Shown: positions 22,299-31,190, counted from the first letter of the stretch. The stretch is 40,933 bases of DNA from Armatimonadota bacterium (GCA_026392045.1 JAPLCU010000025.1:1-40933); one strand, 5' to 3'. The notes: generated by a model from the sequence alone, not told the origin. Program-made: numbers and translations.

Positions 22299-23375
22299 AT
22301 GCATGAGCAGGTGGATATACTCACAACCAGGGATTTCGAGCCTTGGAAGCAAGCTCTGGAAGAGGTAGGCAACTATGACTTCCACCATCTTCCGTCATAT
22401 CATCGTCTTGCAGAGATGCGCGGTGAGGGAGATGCGTTTATGCTAGTCTACCGAACAGCCGATTGCCTGATCGTTTTCCCTCTTCTTCTTAAGGAAATCA
22501 ATCTACCATGCTCTAAATTGCGCGGCTTCAAGGATGCGACGTCCGTGCATGGTTACGCTGGTCCATTGTGTTCAAAGACTCATGTTTCGGAGGACATCAG
22601 TAATCGGTTCCTCCGAAACATCGGAGACTTTTACCGGTCAAACAACGTCGTGACGGCCTTCACTCGTCTGCATCCGCTTTTCGATCAAGCCTTCCTCCTG
22701 AGAGGTTGCGGAGAAATCACGGAAATTGGCGTTACAGTCTCGATAGACCTCACACAGCCTCCCGAAGAACAGAGATCGAGATATCGCAAAAGCCACCGAT
22801 ATGAGATCGAACGTCTGCGGAAAAAGGGGTTCACATGCTGCGAAGTCGGCCCAGAACGCACGGATGAATTTGTTCGAATATACAACCAGACTATGCTCGA
22901 CCTGAAAGCCGATGATTTTTATCTATACGATCGTGCGTATTTTGACTATCTCATAGGAGATATGGCCGATGTGACCCATCTGTTTATGTGCTTAGACGGC
23001 GACAACGTAGCATGCGTGGGGCTGTTCGCGACTTGCCAGGGTATCATCCAGTATCATCTCGCGGGAACCGCGACGCGCTATCGAAAACTAGCTCCCATGA
23101 AGCTCCTGCTGGATACCGTTCGAGACTGGGGAAACGAGATAGATGCAACCACACTGCATTTGGGTGGTGGGCTGGGAGCGAAACGTGATTCGCTCTATGA
23201 GTTCAAAATGGGCTTTGGAAGTGTCGAGCATACCTACACCGCATGGAGAATGGTGATCGATTCAGCAATATACAGGGAGCTTTGCCACGATGCCCAAAGT
23301 ATGATCGCCGAGGAACTCGACAACACCTATTTCCCTATCTATAGAAACCCGATCCTGCACGAAAAGACCTCGTAA
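22299..23375 (+). CDS. FemAB-like GNAT transferase, paralogue 3
   Basis: Third tandem copy, 358 aa, closest to the first: YDFHHLPSYHRLAEM, KDATSVHGYAGPL, RYRKSHRYEIERLRKKGF, YHLAGTATRYRKLAPMKLL and HLGGGLGAKRDSLYEFKMGFG. The frame is open far upstream into paralogue 2, but homology begins at MHEQVDILTTRDFEPW, which fixes the start at ATG 22299. Only a weak GGAAGG lies 13 nt upstream, so translation may depend on coupling. Three linked copies suggest successive addition of the same kind of substituent, or addition to three different positions or sugars. This is inference from copy number and locus. Confidence 0.85.
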   Translation: MHEQVDILTTRDFEPWKQALEEVGNYDFHHLPSYHRLAEMRGEGDAFMLVYRTADCLIVFPLLLKEINLPCSKLRGFKDATSVHGYAGPLCSKTHVSEDISNRFLRNIGDFYRSNNVVTAFTRLHPLFDQAFLLRGCGEITEIGVTVSIDLTQPPEEQRSRYRKSHRYEIERLRKKGFTCCEVGPERTDEFVRIYNQTMLDLKADDFYLYDRAYFDYLIGDMADVTHLFMCLDGDNVACVGLFATCQGIIQYHLAGTATRYRKLAPMKLLLDTVRDWGNEIDATTLHLGGGLGAKRDSLYEFKMGFGSVEHTYTAWRMVIDSAIYRELCHDAQSMIAEELDNTYFPIYRNPILHEKTS

Positions 23376-23399
23376 GACCAAATCAGGGAGGCCATGCTT

Positions 23400-24188
23400 A
23401 TGCCATCGATCTCAAATAAGGAACTCTTCCAGGGCAAAGAATACCGTGAATGGTCGACGAGAAACGATCTGGTAGAGGACGAAATCTTTGTATTCGATAG
23501 ATACCTTAACCCGAACCTCAAGACAATTGAAGCAGGCAGCGGGGGGGGCAGAATCACTTACTCTTTGAAGAAAATGGGGTTCACTTCGCTTCATGGTTTC
23601 GATTTCGTTCCGGAGTTCGTGGAGGCGGCCAAGGCAAAAGACCCCACTCATAGCATTTCATTCGAGGTGCAAGACGCCACGCGTTTAGCCTACCCAGACA
23701 ATAGCTTCGAGCAATTATTGTATCTGGGGCAAATGATCAGTTGCCAAGGCACAACAGAAGAACAGTTAAAGGTGACTCAAGAGGCCTACAGAATCGCCAA
23801 GCCAGGCGCGCTGCTACTCATCTCGTTCATGAGCATGGATAGCAGACTCGCGAGGCCGCTGCACGCCGCTTACACCGCATATTTAAGAGCATTTCGTGCG
23901 CTCAGAGGCTGCAACAAACCACTGCAACTGCAACCTTGGCTCAAACACGGCGGAAAAACAAACTTCGGCGCATTCAAAGATGCCTCCCCCTATCTCTACT
24001 ACTTCAAGCTCTCTGAGATCGGCGACTTAATCAAGCGGCCCGGCTTTGAAATCGTGGAGATAGGCTCGACCTATCAGATCAGCCACCATGAAAGCATGTG
24101 CCAAAATATCGCTGAGCTATCAATGCGGCCAATATACGGGGCTATTTTCGCGGCGTGCCGCAAGCCTATCTACATAGGAAAAAGGTGA
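23400..24188 (+). CDS. SAM-dependent class I methyltransferase
   Basis: A 262-aa Rossmann-fold methyltransferase. Motif I is TIEAGSGGGRITYSL near residue 45, motif II is around HGFDFVPEFVEAA, DATRLAYPDNSFEQLLYLGQMI provides the motif III/IV region, and AYRIAKPGALLLISF is the usual post-IV strand. The acceptor is probably a sugar hydroxyl, carboxyl or amine of the polysaccharide, but nothing in the sequence identifies it. I prefer ATG 23400 over ATG 23394 because GGGAGG ends at 23391, giving spacing of 8 rather than 2. Motif I contains a run of eight G (23541-23548), a possible slippage site at which a one-base change would shift the frame. Confidence 0.85.
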   Translation: MPSISNKELFQGKEYREWSTRNDLVEDEIFVFDRYLNPNLKTIEAGSGGGRITYSLKKMGFTSLHGFDFVPEFVEAAKAKDPTHSISFEVQDATRLAYPDNSFEQLLYLGQMISCQGTTEEQLKVTQEAYRIAKPGALLLISFMSMDSRLARPLHAAYTAYLRAFRALRGCNKPLQLQPWLKHGGKTNFGAFKDASPYLYYFKLSEIGDLIKRPGFEIVEIGSTYQISHHESMCQNIAELSMRPIYGAIFAACRKPIYIGKR

Positions 24189-24291
24189 TTCGTTACAAAA
24201 CGCGGGGGGTATAGGTGAGAAGATACCAAGCAGATTATTACCGTGCTCACCAATTACTGATATGTAAACCGGCAAACATACAGGAGGACCC

Positions 24292-25452
24292 ATGGTGGCT
24301 ATCGGTCAATCTTCATTAATTCATCCAGTAATGAATCCTACATTGCCTGATCCGGAAGAGATTTTGGATGATCTTCGAGGCATTTTCAAATCCGGCCGTG
24401 TGACAATAGGCAAACACGTTCAAGCTCTGGAAGAAGAAATAAGCGACTGGATGGAAGTCAAGCATGCCATTGCGATGTCGTCGGGAACAAGTGGTTTAAT
24501 GCTGCTTTTGCACGCTCTCGGACTTCCAAAAGGCAGCGAGGTAATCACCCCGAGCTTCACCTTCGCCGCAACAGCCCACGCTCTGTTGTGGAACGGCCTC
24601 AGGCCAGTCTTTTGCGACAGCGAACCCAGAACTTTCACCCTGGATGCCGAAGCAGCCGAAAAGCTTATTACCGAGCGCACAACGGCTATTTATCCTGTCT
24701 GCATCTTCGGTGTGCCTGGCGATATGGACGCCTATCAAAAGCTCGCAGACAATTATGATCTTGCGCTCATCTTCGACAGCGCTCAAGGTCTTGGCAGCCG
24801 CTTCAAGGGTAAAGCCGTCGGCAGCTTCGGCAACGGCGAGGTATTCAGCATGAGTCCTACAAAGGTAGTAACCGCTATGGAAGGCGGGCTGGTCACTACA
24901 AATGACGATATTCTGGCGCATCAATTGCGGCAGATGCGAGATTATGGCAAAGCGCCGGATGGTGAGGATATGCTTTGGCGGGGTCTCTCCGCACGCATGA
25001 CCGAAGTTAATGCTTTGATTGCCAGATGGTCTTTCGCGCGCCTGGATAAGTGGATTGCAAACCGTTGCGCGATAATGAGCCTATACCAGGAGCGCCTGAG
25101 TCAATATCCCGGCGTCAGTTTCCAATACATCCCACCGGAGTGTGTATCGTCCAGGAACTATGTAGTAATACTCTTGGACCCAGCGATATGCCGCATCAAC
25201 CGAGATACACTTTATGACTGGCTCAAGACCAGGAGCGTGCAAACTAAGCGATATTTCTACCCGGCTCTGCACAACCAGACGCTCTACAAACGCCTTGAAC
25301 CGGAAACGCTTTCTCGTCTGCCGGTTTCCGAGCGAATAGCATCTCAAAGTCTTGCGCTGCCTATGTATTCGCACATGGAACTGGCAGAAGTGGATGTCAT
25401 TTGCAACTACATCGATGAATGTTTTTTCCAGGCGGGAGTCATATTGGAATAA
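24292..25452 (+). CDS. DegT/DnrJ/EryC1/StrS family aminotransferase
   Basis: A 386-aa PLP-dependent sugar aminotransferase that converts a keto-sugar nucleotide to an amino sugar, for example the 4-keto product of a 4,6-dehydratase such as the one encoded at the end of this locus. Family motifs are SGRVTIGKHVQALEEEISDWM near residue 35, AMSSGTSGLMLLLHAL with the phosphate-binding Ser-Gly-Thr, PSFTFAATAHAL, LALIFDSAQGLG (PLP Asp), and SMSPTKVVTAMEGG with the Schiff-base lysine. A GGAGG site precedes ATG 24292. Gap 24189-24291 upstream contains no repeat or clear promoter. The combination with FemAB-like transferases suggests the new amino group is later acylated. Confidence 0.93.
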   Translation: MVAIGQSSLIHPVMNPTLPDPEEILDDLRGIFKSGRVTIGKHVQALEEEISDWMEVKHAIAMSSGTSGLMLLLHALGLPKGSEVITPSFTFAATAHALLWNGLRPVFCDSEPRTFTLDAEAAEKLITERTTAIYPVCIFGVPGDMDAYQKLADNYDLALIFDSAQGLGSRFKGKAVGSFGNGEVFSMSPTKVVTAMEGGLVTTNDDILAHQLRQMRDYGKAPDGEDMLWRGLSARMTEVNALIARWSFARLDKWIANRCAIMSLYQERLSQYPGVSFQYIPPECVSSRNYVVILLDPAICRINRDTLYDWLKTRSVQTKRYFYPALHNQTLYKRLEPETLSRLPVSERIASQSLALPMYSHMELAEVDVICNYIDECFFQAGVILE

Positions 25453-25521
25453 GTATAACTTTACCTGGGAATTCTAAAACAGATCAACCGAAATAGCTTA
25501 CTAATGTTCGGTACAAGTTTG

Positions 25522-25552
25522 TTATGCACAGGTTATACACATCTGTGCATAA
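25522..25552. promoter_or_regulatory. Three DnaA-box consensus sites at 11-bp spacing
   Basis: TTATGCACA (25522-25530, plus), TTATACACA (25533-25541, plus) and TTATGCACA on the minus strand (25552-25544) all match TTATNCACA exactly. Starts are 11 bp apart. The outer two also form a perfect 10-bp inverted repeat (TTATGCACAG / CTGTGCATAA). The third site overlaps CATAAT (25548-25553), a 5-of-6 match to a -10 box. The site lies 35 bp upstream of the export gene start. Confidence 0.6.
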
Positions 25553-25586
25553 TCCAGATAAGCTAAGCTCAAAGGGGGCCAATAAA

Positions 25587-26777
25587 TTGTATAAGATTCG
25601 CAAGAATGGCTGTTGTATAGGTTTTATGCGCTCAACTTTTGCGGCGGCGATCATCGGAATAATGGCCGCCTGTCCTGCGCTGGCGATCGATGATACGGCT
25701 GCATATAAGGTTGCGGCCGATGACGTCGTAAATGTAAACGTGGCCAGACACCCGGAGTTCTCAGGCGAGTTTTATGTGCCGGCAGACGGCAATGTGTCAC
25801 TTCCCGCCGCAGGGCAAGTTGCCATGAGCGGCAAAACTCTGATGCAAATTGCTGAAAACATAAGCGAAAAACTGCGCACGAGGTTGAGGAAGCCGGAAGT
25901 AACTGTCTCGCTGCGTACACCCAGCCGCAGACAAGTATATGTTCTGGGCGCAGTGACCAAGCCAGGCGCCTATGATATGAAGCAGGATTGGCGATGCGCT
26001 GAAGCTATTGCTGCGGCTGGGGGGGTGCTCGACAGCGCTCAGCCCGTGGAGTGCAAAGCTTCATTGCGTAAAAGTTTAACCGGGCAAACTTTAACAATAG
26101 ACCTACCAGCACTACTGCGTGGAGATTCATCGGCTAATCCGATTGTTGAAAACGGCGACATCATTTCGATTGATGCCCCGGAGATGATGAGCGTGTATGT
26201 ATCCGGCAAAGTTAAGAACCCCGGACTCTATAAAATTCGCAAAGATAACGGCACCGTCCTCGAAGCGCTGGCGCTGGCGGGTGGAGAGCAAGACAACTCC
26301 GCCACAGACCGCATCGCCATCACTCACACATCAGGCGCCACGGATATCTGCAACCTCACACAATCCATCAAAAGCGGCATGCCATTATCGATCCCAAAAC
26401 TGCAGCCGATGGATGTGATTCTTGTGCCTGAAGAGACCGCACGTATTGCAGTGATGGGATATGTGAACGCACCGGGATTCGTCCCATTCAACAGCGCCCA
26501 AAAAACGACTCTTATCGATGCATTGAGCACTGCGAAAGGAGCCGACACCCGAGCAAACATCGGATCAATTGCATTGATACGCACTGAAAACGGTCAGCAG
26601 AAAAGAGTTATATATAACCTGAATAATTACTTCAAATCTGATGATGCGTCCCAAAATCCTGAATTAAAAGCAGGGGACGTGGTTTATGTGCCACAGGCGA
26701 ATAAGTCGAATCTATACGAGATATTGGGCTCCGCAGCCGCCCTGGCATTGGCTATCAATCCATTCTTGAGAAGGTGA
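25587..26777 (+). CDS. Wza-like polysaccharide export protein
   Basis: Outer-membrane or periplasmic channel component for capsule/exopolysaccharide export. The 396-aa precursor has an N-terminal signal (hydrophobic FAAAIIGIMAACPALA, cleavage after ALA near residue 34). No Cys follows the cleavage site, so it is probably not a lipoprotein. A Poly_export domain follows (YKVAADDVVNVNVARHPEFSGEFYVPADGNVSLP is the typical strand pattern), then three SLBB domains marked by VYVLGAVTKPGAY, VYVSGKVKNPGLY and IAVMGYVNAPGF. A hydrophobic stretch (ILGSAAALALAINPFL) ends the protein, as in related C-terminal pore helices. I start at TTG 25587 with GGGGG 8 nt upstream, because the more upstream ATG 25524 overlaps the DnaA-box cluster. 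Confidence 0.88.
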   Translation: MYKIRKNGCCIGFMRSTFAAAIIGIMAACPALAIDDTAAYKVAADDVVNVNVARHPEFSGEFYVPADGNVSLPAAGQVAMSGKTLMQIAENISEKLRTRLRKPEVTVSLRTPSRRQVYVLGAVTKPGAYDMKQDWRCAEAIAAAGGVLDSAQPVECKASLRKSLTGQTLTIDLPALLRGDSSANPIVENGDIISIDAPEMMSVYVSGKVKNPGLYKIRKDNGTVLEALALAGGEQDNSATDRIAITHTSGATDICNLTQSIKSGMPLSIPKLQPMDVILVPEETARIAVMGYVNAPGFVPFNSAQKTTLIDALSTAKGADTRANIGSIALIRTENGQQKRVIYNLNNYFKSDDASQNPELKAGDVVYVPQANKSNLYEILGSAAALALAINPFLRR

Positions 26778-26783
26778 GAGAAT

Positions 26784-29009
26784 ATGATGCGTCGAGACCA
26801 CAACAAAAAACAACTCAGGCAAGCCCCAGGCCCCGACACAATAATCTGGGAGCACATGCAGGCAGAAGAGGACGAGATCGACCCTCGAGATTTCCTGGCA
26901 GGATTTTGGCGCAAAAAATGGATATTTGCGCTTGTAATGGCTGTGTTCGCAGGAGCAGGCATTGCCTACTATAAAATGCACAGGCCTATGTACGAATCTT
27001 ACGCCGATATTGTGGTCGTCAGCTCAAACCGCAGCGATCTCGTCGCACCCGAGAACGATATCCCGCTAATGACTGATCTTCGAGCTCTTACACGCAGTCG
27101 TTCATTGAATACACAAACCAAAATCATATCCAGCCCTGAGGTGATTGACGAAGCATACAGCAGCCTGGGAACCGAAGCCGTAAAGCGCGGGTTTGCTTCA
27201 GAGCAGGCCCCTGAGTGGTCATACAGAATAGACAGCATGCCGGATACGGATATTATTCGCATCACCGCACGCGCCTATACGCCGGCAGCCGCAGCAAGAT
27301 TCGCCAACAGCATCGCAAACACATATTTCAATCGAGACTTGCTGAAAAACACGCAGGCCACCCGCAAAGCCCGGCAAACCGCTGAAGCGAGAATGAAGAT
27401 TGCAGAAACAGCTCTGACGGCTGCAAATAATGCTTTGACGGATTTCAAGCAGCTAAGCGGCTTTATATCTCCAGACACGCAGCTCGGCAGAATGGTCGAA
27501 CGATCAGCCGAACTGTCAATGAGCCTGGATCAAGCAAAAGCGCAGGCTGCGGCCGATGAGCAAAGTGTCTCTTCCATGCAAAAACAGCTTGCCGCCCAAG
27601 GCCAAACGGTGGAAACAAGCCGAAATCTAATGCTCAATCCACGTATCACAGCAATACTCACGCGTATCGACACTCTGAACAGCGAGCGTATATCAATTTT
27701 GCAGGAGTTCACTCCAGAATCTCCTGAGGTCGCCAGGATAGACGACAGTATCAGGCAGGAAGAAGCTCGGCTAAAAGAGATGGCCGAAAATGTGGTCGAA
27801 TCCAAGACTCTCTCACGAAATCCCGTCCGTGACACGCTCATTACCACATACGCGAGCAGTATTGCCGCACTTGCAGCTAGCTCTGCTCGCGAGCGCGCAA
27901 CCCAAGCCGAATCCTATGAACTGCAACAAACGCTTCAGCAATTGCCTGCGCAAGAAAGGCAGTATTTGGACCTTGCCCAAGAAGCATCTATAGCCAAATC
28001 AACATTCGAGATGCTTGCCAATAAATACCGCACCCTGCTTTTAAGCGAGCAAACGATTATGCCCAAAGGAATGCTGATTTCGGCGGCGCGCATGCCATCA
28101 TCCCCACAGTATCCTGAAAAGAAGAGTGTCTTGATGGTATTTGTGCTCCTTGGTGTGATGGCGGGCATTGCAGCGGCTTTAGGCGCCGACCGGCTGGATC
28201 AGCGAACGCATAACAGGCAAACCATCGAGCGTATTCTGGGATTGGAGACACTGGCGATGTTGCCGGATATACCGCGAAGATCACCCAAAATATTAAGCAT
28301 CGATGGCCAAAACCCAATTCTGCTGGAGAAATATCGCATGCTAAGAAACTCGATCAATCTTTCAACGAGCGATGAATCTCCAAGAATAATCGCGGTCAGC
28401 AGTCCCAGCGTGGGCGACGGCAAATCGACTGTCTCAATCAACCTTGCCGCTGCCATGGCTTTGGACGGTAAGAGGACGCTCCTGGTTGACGCCGACACGC
28501 GCAATCCATCACTCCACAAGCTGCTTTCTACAGCGAATGACATAGGGCTTATCGATGTCCTTCGCGGCGAGCTTGACCTTGACGAGGCGGCAATTCCTGC
28601 CCGAATCGATAATGTTTCATTCTTGCCTGTGGGTAAGTTTGCTAAAGATTCGCCCGAATTGTTGAACTCAACCAATGGCCGGGAAGCATTCAAGAAAATG
28701 CGGGTAAAGTATGACATAGTTATACTCGATTGCCCACCAAGCGCGGGGTTGGGAGATATGCAAATCATATCGACTATTGCAGATGCGGTTCTATTGGTTG
28801 TCTCGATAAGATCTGCCATAAAACCACATCTCAAGACAGCGGCAAAGTTCCTGGAGCAAGCCGGCGCCAATCTTATTGGCCTGGTGATAAACAGAACGCG
28901 ATCCAAAGCCTGGGAGGACAACCACATCAGTTCGTACCGTATGCGATCTGATATATCAGACACAACCGAATCATCTGAAAACCGAACGAAGATAAGAGTT
29001 CAGAGTTAA
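26784..29009 (+). CDS. Wzc-like chain-length regulator and BY-kinase
   Basis: Inner-membrane co-polymerase with a cytoplasmic bacterial tyrosine kinase domain, partner of the Wza-like exporter 6 bp upstream. The 741 aa comprise an N-terminal Wzz domain (first TM helix at about 45-65, IFALVMAVFAGAGIAYY), a long periplasmic coiled-coil region, a second TM helix near 450 (LMVFVLLGVMAGIAAALG), and the kinase with Walker A SPSVGDGKST near 545, Walker A' LLVDADTRNPS and Walker B VILDCPPSAGLGD. The C-terminal tail (ISSYRMRSDISDTTESSENR) has only one tyrosine, whereas typical BY-kinases have a cluster that is autophosphorylated. The tail is instead Ser/Thr-rich. ATG 26784 is used; ATG 26787 is possible. 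Confidence 0.92.
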   Translation: MMRRDHNKKQLRQAPGPDTIIWEHMQAEEDEIDPRDFLAGFWRKKWIFALVMAVFAGAGIAYYKMHRPMYESYADIVVVSSNRSDLVAPENDIPLMTDLRALTRSRSLNTQTKIISSPEVIDEAYSSLGTEAVKRGFASEQAPEWSYRIDSMPDTDIIRITARAYTPAAAARFANSIANTYFNRDLLKNTQATRKARQTAEARMKIAETALTAANNALTDFKQLSGFISPDTQLGRMVERSAELSMSLDQAKAQAAADEQSVSSMQKQLAAQGQTVETSRNLMLNPRITAILTRIDTLNSERISILQEFTPESPEVARIDDSIRQEEARLKEMAENVVESKTLSRNPVRDTLITTYASSIAALAASSARERATQAESYELQQTLQQLPAQERQYLDLAQEASIAKSTFEMLANKYRTLLLSEQTIMPKGMLISAARMPSSPQYPEKKSVLMVFVLLGVMAGIAAALGADRLDQRTHNRQTIERILGLETLAMLPDIPRRSPKILSIDGQNPILLEKYRMLRNSINLSTSDESPRIIAVSSPSVGDGKSTVSINLAAAMALDGKRTLLVDADTRNPSLHKLLSTANDIGLIDVLRGELDLDEAAIPARIDNVSFLPVGKFAKDSPELLNSTNGREAFKKMRVKYDIVILDCPPSAGLGDMQIISTIADAVLLVVSIRSAIKPHLKTAAKFLEQAGANLIGLVINRTRSKAWEDNHISSYRMRSDISDTTESSENRTKIRVQS

Positions 29010-29033
29010 TTAATGACCTTGGGCGAGGTAAAT

Positions 29034-30995
29034 ATGGAACAGGATTTGAGCCAACGTCTTGGCCTGATAAAGGCGCGATTTGTGCTGTCTATCTTCGTGC
29101 TGGCTGATGCGGCAGCGCTGCTTTCTTCCGTCATAATAGCGTTTCTGCTGAGGTTTGATTCTCTGCCTTTGGCGGAAATCAACCAGCGTTATCTGCAGCC
29201 ACATATTATAAGCTCACTGCTGGCGATGGCGATATATTCGTATGCGTTCTCCTTGCTGCGGTTATATAGATGTGCATGGCGGTTTGCCGGGCTGGAGATA
29301 TTGTGGTCTGTAATCATGGGAAATACCATCGGCGTTACGGGGCTGTTTGCGCTGCAGCGCTTCCTGGACGGCAGCTCGTTCCCAATATCTGTAATCATAA
29401 TACTCTGGGCAATAGGCATTCTGCTTACCGGAGGCCTGCGAGTAGCGCTTCGAATGCTAAGCGCCGCCAAGCGCCATAACAGAAACACACGCTATTGCGC
29501 GAGATATCAGCATCCTCGAAGAGTAGTAATTCTGGGCGGCGGGGCCAATGGCGCACGAATATTGAAATCAATTCGCGAAGATCCTGAGCTGCAATACGAT
29601 ATCATAGGATTTCTGGATGATGACCCCGCAAAAAACGGTGTCTACATCCGAAACGTCAAAGTCCTGGGCCCGATTGATTCTTTGGAAAGACTTCTGAGCG
29701 AGCGCGCAGTTGATGAAGTCATAATCGCCATACCAAATATGGACGAAAAACGCCTGCGCGAATACGTGATGGAGTGTCGTCATCGCAAGCTGCCCGTAAA
29801 ACTGGTCCCGCAGCTTAGTGATGTTCTCAACGGCAAGCATCACCTTCAACTGGTGGATTTCGATGTTGAAGATCTCCTGCGGCGCTCCCCTGCCAACACC
29901 AACATCAGCGCTATGGGCAAATATCTGACCGGAAAACGCGTGATGATTACGGGGGCTGGCGGATCGATAGGCTCAGAACTTTGCCGGCAGATCATTTCGA
30001 TGGATCCATCGGCCATCTTTCTGCTCGGCCACGGAGAGAACTCGATCCATCAGATATTCATGGAGCTTCAGCATTCGTACCCATATATGTCTGAACGGAT
30101 CCACTGCGCGATCGCGTCGGTCGCCCACCAGCAGCGCGTGGAACAGGTAATCGAGGCGTATAAGCCCAATATCGTATTCCACGCCGCCGCGCATAAGCAT
30201 GTGCCGATGATGGAAACTAATGAACAGGAAGCCGTGCGCAATAACGTTTTGGGCACATATCACATTGCCGAAGCCTGCGGAAAGTTCGGCGTAGAACGAA
30301 TAGTCCTGATTTCGACCGACAAAGCCGCCGACCCATGTTGCATAATGGGCATAACAAAGCGGCTCTGCGAAGAAATATTCCGCTCAGCAGCGTCGTTCTG
30401 GCCAAAGACGTGCTATGTTACGGTCAGGTTCGGCAACGTGCTTGGCAGCCGTGGAAGTGTGGTGTCGATCTTCAGACAACAGATCAAACACGGCGGGCCT
30501 GTCACGATCACCCACCCTGAAATGACCAGATATTTTATGACCATCCCGGAATCTGTGCGGCTCGTATTACAGGCGGGTGGAGTCGGCGGATCAGGGGAAC
30601 TCTATCTATTGGAAATGGGCAAGCCCATGCGTGTGCTCGATCTCGCAAAGGATATGATCCGGCTCAGCGGCTATGAACCCGATGTAGACATCAAAATTGA
30701 ATATTCAGGTATTCGCCCTGGCGAAAAACTGCACGAGCGGCTTGCATCAGAAGAGGAGCAAATCGAACCCACACCGTGGGAAGGGCTTTCTCTTGTTCGC
30801 AAACCAATGCAGATTGGCGCTAACGAGATGCTGAATGCCATCGTGCGCCTGGATCACATCACCAACTATGGAAATGGGTTCGATACACGCAAACTCCTGC
30901 GGGAACTCGTGCCGGGCTGCGCCAGCGGCACGGAAACGCAAGCCGCATCAGAGTGTAAGCTGGAGGTCGTTGCCGCAAAAGTTCGCGGTGAGTGA
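29034..30995 (+). CDS. Membrane nucleotide-sugar 4,6-dehydratase (WbpM/PglF/CapD type)
   Basis: Converts a UDP-GlcNAc-type sugar nucleotide to the 4-keto-6-deoxy form, the substrate of the DegT aminotransferase of this locus. From the chosen start it is 653 aa: four N-terminal TM helices, a CoA-binding-like Rossmann domain (VVILGGGANGARI), and the catalytic SDR domain with GAGGSIGSE near residue 305 and FHAAAHKHVPMME. The active site reads STDKAADPCCIMGITK, in which Met replaces the usual SDR tyrosine four residues before Lys (M438, K442), as in WbpM and PglF. RFGNVLGSRGSV and EMTRYFMTIPE follow. ATG 29034 has GAGG 5 nt upstream; ATG 29013 is an alternative adding 7 residues. It ends the polysaccharide locus. 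Confidence 0.92.
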   Translation: MEQDLSQRLGLIKARFVLSIFVLADAAALLSSVIIAFLLRFDSLPLAEINQRYLQPHIISSLLAMAIYSYAFSLLRLYRCAWRFAGLEILWSVIMGNTIGVTGLFALQRFLDGSSFPISVIIILWAIGILLTGGLRVALRMLSAAKRHNRNTRYCARYQHPRRVVILGGGANGARILKSIREDPELQYDIIGFLDDDPAKNGVYIRNVKVLGPIDSLERLLSERAVDEVIIAIPNMDEKRLREYVMECRHRKLPVKLVPQLSDVLNGKHHLQLVDFDVEDLLRRSPANTNISAMGKYLTGKRVMITGAGGSIGSELCRQIISMDPSAIFLLGHGENSIHQIFMELQHSYPYMSERIHCAIASVAHQQRVEQVIEAYKPNIVFHAAAHKHVPMMETNEQEAVRNNVLGTYHIAEACGKFGVERIVLISTDKAADPCCIMGITKRLCEEIFRSAASFWPKTCYVTVRFGNVLGSRGSVVSIFRQQIKHGGPVTITHPEMTRYFMTIPESVRLVLQAGGVGGSGELYLLEMGKPMRVLDLAKDMIRLSGYEPDVDIKIEYSGIRPGEKLHERLASEEEQIEPTPWEGLSLVRKPMQIGANEMLNAIVRLDHITNYGNGFDTRKLLRELVPGCASGTETQAASECKLEVVAAKVRGE

Positions 30996-30996
30996 C

Positions 30997-31063
30997 GGGA
31001 GGGCGAGGCTCCCGCCGAGCCTAGTAGCTGCGAAGAACGGCTCAGGGGGACCTTCGCCCTCCC
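30997..31063. repeat. Family-E long palindrome after the dehydratase gene
   Basis: Immediately after the stop codon, two 25-bp arms (30997-31021 and 31039-31063) are inverted copies with a few mismatches, starting GGGAGGGCGAGGCTCCC. Single arms of the same palindrome occur within the double glycosyltransferase gene (16134-16157 and, inverted, 16848-16883). It could act as a transcription terminator or RNA-stabilising hairpin. Confidence 0.75.
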
Positions 31064-31076
31064 CTGTAAATACGCC

Positions 31077-31190
31077 GAACCCGGAGATGCTCTGATGTCA
31101 TCTCCGGGTTCATTGCGTTGCGGGCTGCGTTACCCGCCGTGCCTGGTTTCCCTCAGCGATCTTTCGCTGATCTGCAGTAAAAACCCTCCC
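31077..31190. other. Series of hairpins in a 520-bp gap
   Basis: A 13-bp perfect stem (GAACCCGGAGATG at 31077-31089, partner at 31099-31111), then GCGGG/CCCGC (about 31120-31137), then nested GGTTT/AAACC enclosing CAGCGA-N4-TCGCTG (about 31146-31188). No T-run follows the first stem. This might be a terminator followed by unrelated palindromes, or a small structured RNA. The gap 30996-31515 contains no open reading frame that I can support. Confidence 0.35.

Noticed and set aside
25522-25552. The DnaA-box cluster as chromosomal origin
   Set aside because: No dnaA, dnaN, gidA or AT-rich unwinding region nearby, and only 31 bp of boxes within an operon-like locus.
31077-31190. Known riboswitch (c-di-GMP, cobalamin, fluoride) in the 520-bp gap
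   Set aside because: I compared the conserved core motifs that I know of and found no match; only generic hairpins are supported.
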